Shown: positions 11,490 through 20,331 of the stretch, one piece after another
Numbering within the stretch: position 1 is the stretch's first letter
Layout: each line of letters starts with the position of its first letter
DNA from: Parafrankia discariae
GTDB lineage: Bacteria > Actinomycetota > Actinomycetes > Frankiales > Frankiaceae
Length of the DNA stretch: 64,000 nt
NCBI RefSeq assembly: GCF_000373365.1
Contig: NZ_KB891241.1
Coordinates: forward strand, 248,001 to 312,000
Direction of reading: 5' to 3'
Made by a program: the position numbers and the translations under genes
The notes under the pieces: generated by a model
Database searches by the model: none
What the model saw: the letters and a program-made list of their open reading frames with translations, nothing else
What the model was told of the DNA's origin: nothing

Positions 11490-11548
11490 GTTGGGAAACC
11501 CTAAGGACAAGTCTCCAAGTGGTCCAAGACATGATGGGCCTGGTCTCG

Positions 11549-11563
11549 ATAGGCAGTAGCTAT
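11549..11563. promoter_or_regulatory. LysR-type (T-N11-A) palindrome between sdhC and lysR
   Basis: ATAG and CTAT form perfect 4-bp arms around a 7-base centre, giving the T-N11-A spacing typical of LysR-family operators. The palindrome extends to CGATAG/CTATCG (11547-11565). It lies 17 bp before the lysR start and 58 bp before sdhC, the expected place for autoregulation and control of a divergent target. Confidence 0.6.
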
Positions 11564-11581
11564 CGTCGGCTACCCTAAGGT

Positions 11582-12514
11582 GTGCAGCTTCATCAGCTCG
11601 CGTATTTCGTGGCCGTGGCCGAGACCAGGCACTTCACCCGTGCGGCCGAGCGTGAGCACGTAGCGCAGCCGTCCCTCTCGCAACAGATCCGTGCCCTGGA
11701 ACAGGAGCTCGGTAGTCCCCTGTTCAACCGAATGCGGGGCAACATCACACTCACTCCGGCAGGGGAGACCCTGCTCCCACTGGCACGAAGGATCCTCGCC
11801 GACACCGAGACGGCCCGCCGCCAGGTCCAGGAGCTGCTCGACCTGCGGCACGGCACCGTGCGGCTGGGTGCGACCCCGAGTCTGTGCACCGGGTTCCTGC
11901 CCGAGGTCCTGTACGCCTTCCACCTCGACTACCCGGGCATCCGGCTGCTCGTCGAGGAGGGCGGCTCGCGTGATCTCATCCGCGACCTGGCACAGGGCCA
12001 CCTCGACCTGGCGCTCATCATCCTTCCGCTGCACAGCTCGGACCCGGCGCTGTCGACCACGCCGCTGCTGCGCGAGGACCTGGTGGTCGTCACGTCGGAG
12101 AACTCGCCGCCGCCGGCGCGCGACGGCCACCTCCAGGTGTCCGACCTGCGCCACCGCCCGCTGGTGATGTTCCGCCGGGGTTACGACCTGCGGGAGTTCA
12201 CCGTGAGTGCCTGCCGGATCGCCGGCTTCGAGCCGACCTTCGCCATCGAGGGCGGGGAGATGGACGCGGTCGTCGGCTTCGTCGAGGCCGGGCTGGGTGC
12301 CGCGGTGATCCCGAGCATGGTCGCCCGGCGGCAGCGGTTGCGTACCACCGCCTTCGCTCCGCCCGGCCTGCACCGGACGATCGGACTGGCCCATCGCCGC
12401 GACGTCGAGCCGCCCCGCGCGGCCCAGGAGCTGCGGCGCAGTCTGCGGGCCTACCTGAAGCGCACGGCCGAGGCCGGAACACTCCCGCCGGGCACGGATC
12501 TCCTGCCCGGATGA
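11582..12514 (+). CDS. LysR-family transcriptional regulator, divergent from sdh
   Basis: A 310-residue LysR-type regulator. The N-terminal winged helix-turn-helix is clear: QLAYFVAVAETRHFTRAAE, then AQPSLSQQIRALEQELG and LFNR. The effector-binding domain starts near residue 90 (VRLGATPSLCTGFLP) and has the usual GEMDAVVGFVEAGLGAAVIP block. The GTG start at 11582 fits the family N-terminus (MQLHQL). No Shine-Dalgarno site is visible, so a very short leader or leaderless mRNA is likely. Its position, divergent from sdhC across a 92-bp gap holding a T-N11-A palindrome, suggests it regulates sdhCAB and itself; the effector is unknown. Confidence 0.88.
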   Translation: MQLHQLAYFVAVAETRHFTRAAEREHVAQPSLSQQIRALEQELGSPLFNRMRGNITLTPAGETLLPLARRILADTETARRQVQELLDLRHGTVRLGATPSLCTGFLPEVLYAFHLDYPGIRLLVEEGGSRDLIRDLAQGHLDLALIILPLHSSDPALSTTPLLREDLVVVTSENSPPPARDGHLQVSDLRHRPLVMFRRGYDLREFTVSACRIAGFEPTFAIEGGEMDAVVGFVEAGLGAAVIPSMVARRQRLRTTAFAPPGLHRTIGLAHRRDVEPPRAAQELRRSLRAYLKRTAEAGTLPPGTDLLPG

Positions 12515-12525
12515 CGTGTGTTTCG

Positions 12526-12544
12526 CGTGACCGATTCTGTCACG
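12526..12544. promoter_or_regulatory. Inverted repeat CGTGAC-N7-GTCACG
   Basis: Perfect 6-bp arms around a 7-base centre, 12 bp after the lysR stop. It could be a weak terminator hairpin for lysR or an operator; the neighbouring second palindrome makes an operator equally plausible. Confidence 0.4.
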
Positions 12545-12564
12545 GAGAGTATTACCCTCGCGAA

Positions 12565-12580
12565 TGTGATATACATCACG
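12565..12580. promoter_or_regulatory. CRP/FNR-family-like site TGTGA-N6-TCACG
   Basis: TGTGATATACATCACG matches the CRP half-site pair TGTGA-N6-TCACA except at the last base. It lies in an A/T-rich stretch upstream of the roadblock-like gene, 550 bp away, and just after lysR. Which gene it serves is unclear. Confidence 0.4.
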
Positions 12581-13133
12581 TTTATGAATTTGTAATTCCT
12601 GGTTAGCGTTGGCCACGAGCACTCCGTAATGTCCCTAACCGGCTGTTCGAAGCAATTCGGAGCCAGGGTGGGATTGGGGTGATGGTGCCGGGTGGCTGGC
12701 GCCGAAGTTGTTGCGGTGCAGGCGATTCCGTTGGCGGGTCCCGGTGCCGGGAACGGGGGGTCGGTGCTGTGGTGGACCATGTTCGCGGAGCCTTTTCTCG
12801 ATCTTTCCTGCCGGCTGGGAGCCGGCCGGTGCCGCGCTGGCGCCAAGGAGGGTCAGTGGTCGCCCTCGCTCGCTGCCTGTGGCCCACCCACCCAGCTGAC
12901 CGGCACATGTTCCCGGAGCTTCGTGGGTGTCCCGGCCTGGGAGGGGGCGCGGAGTCTTGACCGCGCTCGGTGATCGGGCGGGGCGCCTAGGCCAGTGGGG
13001 CGAGATGCGTAGACGGGCCGAGAACACCTGGTTCGAACGGTCGAAAGAAGCTGCGACTGAGCAGCAGGAGAACTCGTCGGAGCGTTCGGAACCCGGCGTT
13101 CCGGATACTCAGGAGATTCGTGCGGGAGGCAAT

Positions 13134-13505
13134 ATGAACAGCGTCGACATCGCTCTCAAAGAAGCGATGGAGATCGATGGTGCGACCGGGGTCGCGCTCG
13201 TCGACTTCACCAGTGGGATGACGCTCGGCACGCTGGGCAGCAGCCACACTCTGGACCTGGAGGTGGCGGCGGCCGGTAACACAGAGGTGATCCGGGCGAA
13301 GATCCGTACCATGGACAGCCTGGGCCTGGCGGACTCCATCGAGGACATCCTGATCACCCTGGGCCGCCAGTACCACCTGATCCGCCTGCTGCAGAGCCAC
13401 TCCGGGCGGGGTCTGTTCCTCTACCTGGTGCTCGACAAGTCGCGGGCGAACCTCGCGCTGTCCCGGCACCGCCTGCGCACCATCGAGGCACAGCTCGACC
13501 TCTGA
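13134..13505 (+). CDS. Roadblock/LC7-like small protein
   Basis: A 123-residue protein starting MNSVDIALKEAMEIDGA. The alternation of a first helix, a GVALVDFTSGMTLG strand pair, a helix with EVIRAKIRTMDSLGL, and a long amphipathic stretch ending LSRHRLRTIEAQLDL resembles the roadblock/longin fold used as a GTPase-partner module in bacteria. The ATG at 13134 is fixed by GGGAGG five bases upstream; an in-frame extension from 12927 has no such support. No GTPase gene lies next to it, so its partner is unknown. The fold assignment is from pattern only. Confidence 0.6.
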   Translation: MNSVDIALKEAMEIDGATGVALVDFTSGMTLGTLGSSHTLDLEVAAAGNTEVIRAKIRTMDSLGLADSIEDILITLGRQYHLIRLLQSHSGRGLFLYLVLDKSRANLALSRHRLRTIEAQLDL

Positions 13506-13584
13506 GTCACGCCGCCGGGCCCCCGGGGCCGCCGATCCGGCGGGACCCCGGGGGACGGGTACGCCGGCGAGGAGGATGGACCCT

Positions 13585-14679
13585 GTGACGACCACGCCGA
13601 CGCTGCGGATCACCGGCCACGTCCTGGTGGGGCCCGACGACATCCGGGACGAGATCTGGGTGGTCGACGGCAGGGTGAGCTTCGCCGCCCCGACCGGGGC
13701 CGCCGCGCGCGACGTGCGTACCGTGTCCGGGTGGGTGATCCCCGGCCTCGTCGACGCGCACTGCCACGTGGGCCTAGTCCACACCGGGGCCACCGACGCC
13801 GCGACCGCCGAGGAGCAGATCCGCGCCGACCGGGACACCGGCGCCCTCCTGCTGCGCGATGCCGGATCGCCGTCCGACACCCGGTGGATCGACGACCGCC
13901 CGGACCTGCCGCGCCTGATCCGCGCCGGCCGGCACATCGCCCGGCCGAAGCGTTACCTGCGCGGCTACGCGGCCGAGGTGGACCCGGGCGACCTCGTCGC
14001 CGAGGTCACCCGGCAGGCCGGCCGCGGCGACGGCTGGATCAAGCTCGTCGGTGACTGGATCGACCGCTCCGTCGGCGACCTCGCCCCCTGCTGGCCGGCG
14101 GACGCGGCCCGCGCCGCGATCGACGCCGCGCACGCCCACGGCGCCCGGGTGACGGCCCACTGCTTCGCCGAGAACTCCCTCGCCGACCTGGCCCGCGCCG
14201 GCATCGACTGCGTCGAGCACGCCACCGGGCTCACCGCCGACACCATCACGCTGTTCGCCGAGCGCGGCGTCGCGATCGTCCCGACCCTGGTGAACATCGC
14301 GACCTTCGAGGGGATCGCCGCCGGTGCCGAGGCGAAGTTCCCCGCCTACGCCCGCCACATGCGCGACCTGCACGCCCGCCGGTACGACACCGTGGCCGCC
14401 GCGCACGAGGCCGGCGTCCCGATCTACGTCGGCACGGACGCCGGCGGCTCCCTGCCACACGGCCTGGTGGCCGACGAGGTGGCCGAGCTGGTCACCGCCG
14501 GGCTCCCGCCGCGGACCGCCCTGAGCGCCGCCTGCTGGGACGCCCGCCGCTGGCTCGGCCGGCCCGGCCTGGAGGAGGCCGCGCCCGCCGACCTCGTGGT
14601 CTACCCCGAGGACCCGACGGTGGACGTCCGCGTCCTGGCCGCCCCCGACCTCATCGTCCTGCGCGGCCGCGCGGTCTAG
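13585..14679 (+). CDS. Metal-dependent amidohydrolase (imidazolonepropionase-like)
   Basis: A 364-residue amidohydrolase-superfamily enzyme. The metal ligands expected for the TIM-barrel fold are visible: H-x-H in VDAHCHVG, a Lys in WIKLVGDW, His in VTAHCFAENS and CVEHATG, and an Asp in VGTDAGGSLPHG. The C-terminal small domain ends with the usual ADLVVY...PDLIVLRGRAV pattern. The GTG at 13585 has GGAGG at a good distance, whereas the ATG at 13576 abuts the site. The substrate is unknown; members open cyclic amides or similar bonds. It stands alone, 79 bp after the roadblock-like gene. Confidence 0.82.
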   Translation: MTTTPTLRITGHVLVGPDDIRDEIWVVDGRVSFAAPTGAAARDVRTVSGWVIPGLVDAHCHVGLVHTGATDAATAEEQIRADRDTGALLLRDAGSPSDTRWIDDRPDLPRLIRAGRHIARPKRYLRGYAAEVDPGDLVAEVTRQAGRGDGWIKLVGDWIDRSVGDLAPCWPADAARAAIDAAHAHGARVTAHCFAENSLADLARAGIDCVEHATGLTADTITLFAERGVAIVPTLVNIATFEGIAAGAEAKFPAYARHMRDLHARRYDTVAAAHEAGVPIYVGTDAGGSLPHGLVADEVAELVTAGLPPRTALSAACWDARRWLGRPGLEEAAPADLVVYPEDPTVDVRVLAAPDLIVLRGRAV

Positions 14680-14727
14680 GAGGCGGATCCAGGCGAGGCT
14701 CGTCGGGCCGGCGGGCGTCGAAGCATC

Positions 14728-14751
14728 CCTTCGGGCCGCGCGGCCCGAAGG
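14728..14751. terminator. Perfect 24-bp palindrome
   Basis: The arms at 14728-14739 (CCTTCGGGCCGC) and 14740-14751 are perfectly complementary, and CTCTT follows shortly after. Lying 48 bp after the amidohydrolase stop and 76 bp before the next gene, it is probably its terminator. Confidence 0.65.
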
Positions 14752-14826
14752 AACCTCTTCGGGCGCCGCTCGTTCCACTTTGGTGAGCTGGGCCTATCAA
14801 GTGGGCCGGGCGACGCGGGGGACCGG

Positions 14827-15804
14827 ATGGCGGGGGACCGGATGGTGGAGCTGGTGTCCGGCGCGAACCTGAACCTGCCCGGCCCCGTGGTTTCGTTGTC
14901 ACTCCCTGGCCCCTTCGACCTGACCGCCCTGGTCCTCGGGCCGGACGGCCAGGTCTCCGGCGACCGGGACATGATCTTCTACAACCAGCCGACCGGCCCC
15001 GGCGTCACGTTGCGCGGCACCGCCGGCACCGCCGGTGTCTCGTCGATCGAGCTGAACCTGGACGCCCTGCGCTCCGGCGGCGAGCGGGTCGTCCTGGTCG
15101 CCAGCCCGGCCGACGGCTCCACCCCCTTCGGCCGGCTGCCGCCGCCGCTGGCCACCCTGCGCGCCGCCGGCCGCACGATCGCGACGCTGCGCCCACCCGG
15201 CCTCTCGGCGCAGACGGCTCTGCAACTCGCCGAGTTCTACCGCCGGGACCGACGATGGAAGATCCGTGCGCTCGGCCTTGGCTACGCGGACGGCCTCGCC
15301 GGTCTCGCCCGCGACTTCGGCGTCGACGTCGACGCTGGCGCTGGCGACAATTCCGGCGCTGGTGTCAATTCTGGTGCCGATGCCGTGCCGGCTCGGAATG
15401 TCTCCCGCGCGCCCGGCGGCGGGCACCTCGCCGAGGTCGTGGCGCTGACGAACGCGGAACGGGCCCGCGGCGGTCTGGCCGCGCTGGTCACCGAGCCGCG
15501 GCTGGCCGCGGCGGCGCACCGCCACAGCGCCGACATGGCGACCCGGGGATTCTTCGCCCACGACACCCCGGACGGCATCACCGTGGCCGACCGGGTGCTG
15601 GCCGCCGGCTACTCCTACGCCGTGGTGGCCGAGAACATCGCGGCCGGCCAGCGCACCGCAGCCGAGGTCGTCGCCGGCTGGATGAACAGCCCGCCGCACC
15701 GGGCGAACATCCTGCGCCCCGAGGTCCGCCAGATCGGCGTGGCCCGCTTCGACGGCGGCGAGTACGGCGTCTACTGGACCCAGGTCTTCGGCACGCCCCG
15801 CTGA
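14827..15804 (+). CDS. TerD-like domain fused to a CAP/SCP domain
   Basis: A 325-residue two-domain protein. Residues about 6-165 look like a TerD (tellurium/calcium stress) domain: LVSGANLNLPG, DLTALVLGPDGQV, IFYNQPTGPG, IELNLDAL and FYRRDRRWKIRALGLGYADG. A 25-residue Gly/Asn/Asp linker follows. Residues about 195-325 are a CAP domain of the bacterial YkwD type: LTNAERARGGL, HRHSADMATRGFFAHDTPDG, VAENIAAG, WMNSPPHRANIL and YWTQVFG. No signal peptide is seen, which is strange because CAP domains usually act outside the cell whereas TerD is cytoplasmic. The start may be the ATG at 14842. Function unknown; the domain calls are fairly firm. Confidence 0.75.
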   Translation: MAGDRMVELVSGANLNLPGPVVSLSLPGPFDLTALVLGPDGQVSGDRDMIFYNQPTGPGVTLRGTAGTAGVSSIELNLDALRSGGERVVLVASPADGSTPFGRLPPPLATLRAAGRTIATLRPPGLSAQTALQLAEFYRRDRRWKIRALGLGYADGLAGLARDFGVDVDAGAGDNSGAGVNSGADAVPARNVSRAPGGGHLAEVVALTNAERARGGLAALVTEPRLAAAAHRHSADMATRGFFAHDTPDGITVADRVLAAGYSYAVVAENIAAGQRTAAEVVAGWMNSPPHRANILRPEVRQIGVARFDGGEYGVYWTQVFGTPR

Positions 15805-16318
15805 CCGCCGTGACCCGCCCCCGCGGCGGTTCCGCGGAACACGGGCGGCCCTCCGGCCCGCCTGTCCGCCGGCGCACGCACACCGGGCCCGCCGGCCGCT
15901 CCACATACCGCCCCGCCGGCCGGTCCACCGGCGGGTGCCCAGGGTGACCGCCACTTTGGTGCGCCCCCGTGCGGGTGGAATTGGGGTGGCCGTTCATTGC
16001 CGTCGGTGGCCGGTGCGAAACGTGACGATTCGCCGGCGGCCGGTGTGACGTAGGGGTCGCCGGGCACCGGCCGAGGGCTGAATGCGCTGGTCCGGGCCCC
16101 TCGAAGCGGAGCGGCGGCTACCTGGAGGTGGCGAATTGTGGCTGGTTTGCTTGTCCGGTGACCATTCGCGACCTTAAATTCGCTCCGGTCACCGTGATCA
16201 GTATTCTCGCAGTGATCGTATGGTTCCGCGTATCGTCTCGCGGGCCTCCGGGGGTCCTCCGTGGCCATCCCGAGCGCAGGCGGGCACCGGTCACCGGTGC
16301 CATGTGAGGTGGGCGGCC
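15805..16318. other. 514-bp intergenic region upstream of the Liv transporter
   Basis: No gene is supported. The stretch holds several short GC hairpins just after the TerD-CAP stop (for example CCGCGG at 15821 and 15832). Further on, a long-spaced inverted repeat GGTGACC/GGTCACC (16157-16163 and 16187-16193) surrounds an A/T-rich core. The latter is a plausible promoter/operator for the transporter gene. Confidence 0.5.
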
Positions 16319-19300
16319 GTGGACGACGTCATGGGCTACGCCCTGTTGAGCCTGGGTGTCGGGGCGCTGTACGCGCTCGTCGCCACCGGCGTGGTCGTGA
16401 TCCAGCGCGGGGCCGGCGTGCTGAACATGGCGCAGGGCGCGCTGCTGGCGTGGGCCGCGTACGCGTTCCACGGGGCGCGTGAGGCGTGGGGCCTGCCGGC
16501 GGCGCCGGCGGCGGTGCTCGCCGTCGGGTCGACGATGGCCGTCGGCCTGGTGTTCCACCAGCTGGTGCTCCGCCCGATGCGCCAGGCCACCGCCGTGCTG
16601 CGGCTGATGGCCACGCTCGGGCTGCTGATCGTCATCCAGTCGCTGCTCACCCTGATGTACGGCGGGGACGTCCGGCGTTCACCCACCGTGCTGCCGACCG
16701 GCAAGGTGATCCTGTTCGACACCGCGGTCGGGGTGGACGTCCTGGTGCGGCTCGCCGTGGTGGCCGCGGTCGTGGCCGGGCTGTGGGCGGTGTTCCGGTT
16801 CACCGCGCTCGGGCTCGCGGCGACCGCGGTGACCGAGAACCCGCGCGCCGCCGCGTCGCTGGGCTGGTCGCCGGACGCGGTGGCGAGCTGGGCGTGGCTG
16901 GCCGGGTCGGCACTGGCGGGGCTGGGCGGTGTGCTGCTCGCGCCGCTGCAGAATCCGTTGTCGGCCGGTGGTCTGATGCTGCTGATCGTCCCGGGGCTGG
17001 CGGTGGCGCTGGTCGCCCGGTTCCGGTCGCTGCCGGCGGTGCTGGCCGGGGCGCTGGCGCTGGGTGTCGTGGAGCTGGAGACCCAGGTCCACCTGATCGC
17101 GGACCATCCGGCCTGGCGTGGTGTCGACCGGGCCGTCCCGCTGGCGGTGATCGTGTTCTACCTGGCGGTGCGCGGGCGGGGCATCCCCGACCGCGGCCAT
17201 GTCGCCGAGCGCCATCCGGTGCTCGGCAGCGGCCGGGTGCACTGGCGGGCGCTGGGGATCACGGTGGCCGGCGCGCTTGTCGCCGTGTGGTGGCTGCTGC
17301 CGGCGTCCTGGGTGAACGCGCTGAACGCGAACGCCATCTGGGCGACGATCATCCTGTCGGTCGTGGTGCTGGTCGGGTTCACCGGGCAGCTCTCGCTGGC
17401 GCAGCTCGCCTTCTCCGGGATCGCGGCCCTGATCGCCGGCCGGCTGGTCGCCACCCGGGGCTGGCCACTGGAGGCGGCTCTCGTGGTGGGCGTCGCCGGG
17501 ACGGCCGTCGTCGGCGTGCTGTTCGCGCTGCCGGCGCTGCGCACCCGGGGCCTGCAACTGGCCGTCGTGACCCTCGGCCTCGGCGCCGCCGTGGACGCGC
17601 TGCTGTTCCAGCGCGGGTACCACTCGCCGGCGGCGAGCCCGCTCAGTGCCCTCTTCGGTGATCTCGGCACGCTGGAGGGGACGGAGGTCGGCGACGCGAC
17701 CCTGTTCGGGATCAGCCTGGACAAGGTGACCCACCCGCGCGGGTTCGCGACCCTGTCGCTGCTCGCGTTCGTCCTGCTCGGGCTGGCGGTGGCGAACCTG
17801 CGGCGGGGGCGCGCGGGGCGGCGGCTGATCGCCGTCCGGACGAACGAGCGGGCCGCGGCGGCGCTGGGCATCAGCGTGGTCGGGGCGAAGCTGTACGCCT
17901 TCGCGCTGTCCGCCGCGATCGCCGGCTTCGGGGGAGTGCTGTACGCGTTCTACACCTACGGCGAGCGCGGCAACATCGACTACGGCGGCGGCCTGTTCTC
18001 GCCGTTCGCGTCCATTCTGCTGATCGCCTACGCGGTCGTCGGGGGAGTCGGCTGGATCAGCGGTTCCTTCGCCGGCGCGACGATGGCCGCCGAGGCGCTG
18101 GCGACGAGGGCCGGGGCCTGGGTGGGCAGCGTCCTCGGCCAGCTCGGGCTGCTGCTCCGCCTGCTCTTCGCCGCGGTCGCCGGTTCGCTGGGCCTCGCGG
18201 TCGGCCGCGCCGTCGTGCCGGCACCCGGGCCGGCGGCGGGTGCCGCGGGGCCGGGCGCGCCCGGCCCCGCGGTGCCGTCCGGTGCGGCGGCGGGTGCCGC
18301 GGGGCCGTCGGTCGCGGCGCGGGGCGCGTGGCCGCGGCGGGCGGTGCCGTGGGTGGTCACCGCGGCCTTCGCCGGAGCCGCCTTCGCGGCCGGGGGCCGG
18401 GTCGTCGACTGGCTGGCCGACCTCGACCGCTACGTCCCGCTGATCGGCGGCCTGGTGCTGGTCACGGTTCTCTCCCGGTCCGGGGGCGGTATGGCGCCGG
18501 AGAACGCCCGCACCGCCCGCCGGATCCTGGAGCGCCACTTCCCGAAGGCCGTCGAGCGGCGGATGGCCGCCGACACGGCCCGGGTCGTCCGCCTGCTCGG
18601 CCCCGTTCCGGCCCTCGAACCGGTCGCCACCGCACCGGCGGGCCCGGCGGGCCCGCCGGCCGGACCGCCGGTGAGCCCGGCGACAGGCCCAGGGACGGGA
18701 CCGGCGACGGGACCGATCCGCCGGGTCGGCACGGTCGCCTACCCGGGCCGGCCGGCCACCCTGTCGGTGTGGGGACTGTCGGTGAGCTTCGGGTCGGTGG
18801 CCGCGGTCAGCTCGGTCGACCTGCGGGTCGAGCCGGGACGGGTCGTCGGCGTCATCGGTCCGAACGGCGCGGGCAAGACGACGGTGATTGACGCGATCAC
18901 CGGCTACACCTCGTCGGTGTCGCGGTCCCTGATGCTCGGCGACACCCGGCTCGACCGGCTGCCGGCCCACCTGCGCGCCCGCGCCGGGATCAGCCGGTCG
19001 TTCCAGAACCTGGAGCTCTTCGAGGATCTCACGGTCATCGAGAACATCCAGGCCGCCTGTGACCCGCGGGACGCCCGCGCCTACGCCGGTGACCTGGTGC
19101 TGCCCCGCTCCCGGCCGCTGCCCGCCGCGGCCGCCGCCGCCGTGGAGGCCTTCGGCCTGCGCGACGACCTGCTCCGCACGGTCTCGGAGCTCTCCTACGG
19201 CCGCCGCCGGCTGCTGGCGATCGCCCGCGCGGTGGCGACCTGCCCATCCGTGCTGCTGCTGGACGAGCCGTGCGCGGGACTCGACGAGAACGAGAGCGCC

Positions 19301-19555
19301 GGGGTGGCCACGTTGCTGCGGCGGCTGGCGGACAACTGGGGGCTGGGGATCCTGCTCAACGAGCATGACATGGACGTGGTGATGCGGATCTGCGACCAGG
19401 TGGTCGTCCTCGACGGCGGCGAGGTGATCGCGCAGGGCACCCCGGGCCAGGTCCGGGTCGACCCACGGGTGCGCCGGGCCTACCTGGGTGACGCCACCGG
19501 CACCGGCCGCGTGGCAGCGGCGGGCACGGCCGGCTCGACCGGCTCGGCCGGCCGG
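16319..19555 (+). CDS. Fused branched-chain-amino-acid-type ABC importer: LivH + LivM permeases + LivG ATPase
   Basis: One open frame (stop near 19558) encodes about 1079 residues that normally occur as three proteins. Residues 1-285 are a LivH permease (YALVATGVVVIQRGAGVLNMAQG). Residues about 330-630 are a LivM permease (GFTGQLSLAQLAFSGIAALIAGRL). A linker region of about 200 residues has extra hydrophobic segments and a helical stretch (RRILERHFPKAVERRM). The C-terminus is a LivG-type ATPase with Walker A GPNGAGKT at 847-854, a divergent signature LSYGRRR near 958, and Walker B LLLDEP near 979. The GTG at 16319 has GAGGTGGG upstream. It overlaps livF by GTGA. The substrate may be amino acids, urea or another small molecule. 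Confidence 0.88.
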
Positions 19556-20295
19556 TGAGCCCGAACCCGCCGGTCCGCGGTGTCCCGCGGCCCCGGACGG
19601 GGCCCGTCGCGCCGGTGCTCAGCGCGCGCGGGCTGTCGGCCGGCTACGGCGAGGGCGGCCCGGTGGTCCGGGGGCTCGACCTGGACCTGCGGTCGGGGGA
19701 GGTGGTCACCCTGCTCGGGCCGAACGGCGCCGGCAAGACGACGACGCTGCTCGCGCTGAGCGGGGCGTTGCCGCCCAGCGGCGGCACCGTCTCGTGGAAC
19801 GGCCGGGTGACGACCGCCCCGCTGCACCAGCGGGCCCGGGCCGGCCTGGCCTTCGTCCCCGAGGACCGGTCCGTGATCATGGACCTGACCGTGCGGGAGA
19901 ACCTGCGGCTCGGCCGCGCCGACACCGAGGTCGCCCTGGAGACGTTCCCCGAGCTCGCCGGGCATCTCGACCGGCGGGCGGGGCTGCTCTCCGGCGGCCA
20001 GCAGCAGATGGTCGCGCTCGCCCGGGCGCTCGCCCGCCGGCCGGCGGCGCTGCTCGCCGACGAGCTCTCGCTCGGTCTCGCACCCCAGCTGGTCGAACGG
20101 CTGCTCGGTGCCGTCCGGGCCGCGGCCGACGGCGGCCTCGCCGTGCTGCTCGTCGAGCAGCACGTGCGCAGCGCGCTGGCGGTGGCCGACCGGGTGATCG
20201 TCCTGCGGCACGGCCAGGTCGCGTGGGCGGGCCCGGCGGCGGGGGTGCGGGCCGATCCCGACCTGCTCCTGGGCGCGTACCTCCCCCTGGCCTGA
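19555..20295 (+). CDS. livF: Branched-chain-type ABC importer ATPase (LivF family)
   Basis: A 246-residue second ATPase of the HAAT-type importer, forming the nucleotide-binding pair with the ATPase domain of the upstream fusion. Walker A is GPNGAGKT, the signature is LLSGGQQQM, and Walker B is modified to ALLADELS, with Ala in place of a hydrophobic residue but Asp-Glu kept. The H-loop lies in VLLVEQHVRSAL, a LivF hallmark. A 20-residue Pro/Arg extension precedes the domain. Its GTG start overlaps the stop of the fused gene, so expression is probably coupled. It is convergent with the substrate-binding protein gene. Confidence 0.9.
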   Translation: MSPNPPVRGVPRPRTGPVAPVLSARGLSAGYGEGGPVVRGLDLDLRSGEVVTLLGPNGAGKTTTLLALSGALPPSGGTVSWNGRVTTAPLHQRARAGLAFVPEDRSVIMDLTVRENLRLGRADTEVALETFPELAGHLDRRAGLLSGGQQQMVALARALARRPAALLADELSLGLAPQLVERLLGAVRAAADGGLAVLLVEQHVRSALAVADRVIVLRHGQVAWAGPAAGVRADPDLLLGAYLPLA

Positions 20296-20331
20296 CACCG
20301 CCGGCCCGGCGACGTCAGGCCGCGCCGCGGT

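Larger units (their letters stand above)
12515..13133. other. 619-bp intergenic region with two inverted repeats, no convincing gene
   Basis: Short open frames exist on both strands but none has a plausible start or protein-like composition. The left part (12520-12610) is strikingly A/T-rich for this genome and holds an inverted repeat and a CRP-like site. The right part returns to normal GC and ends with a GGGAGG ribosome-binding site for the roadblock-like gene. Confidence 0.6.

Noticed and set aside
12679-12973. Three overlapping small plus-strand frames between lysR and the roadblock-like gene
   Set aside because: No start site with a ribosome-binding sequence and unstructured composition.
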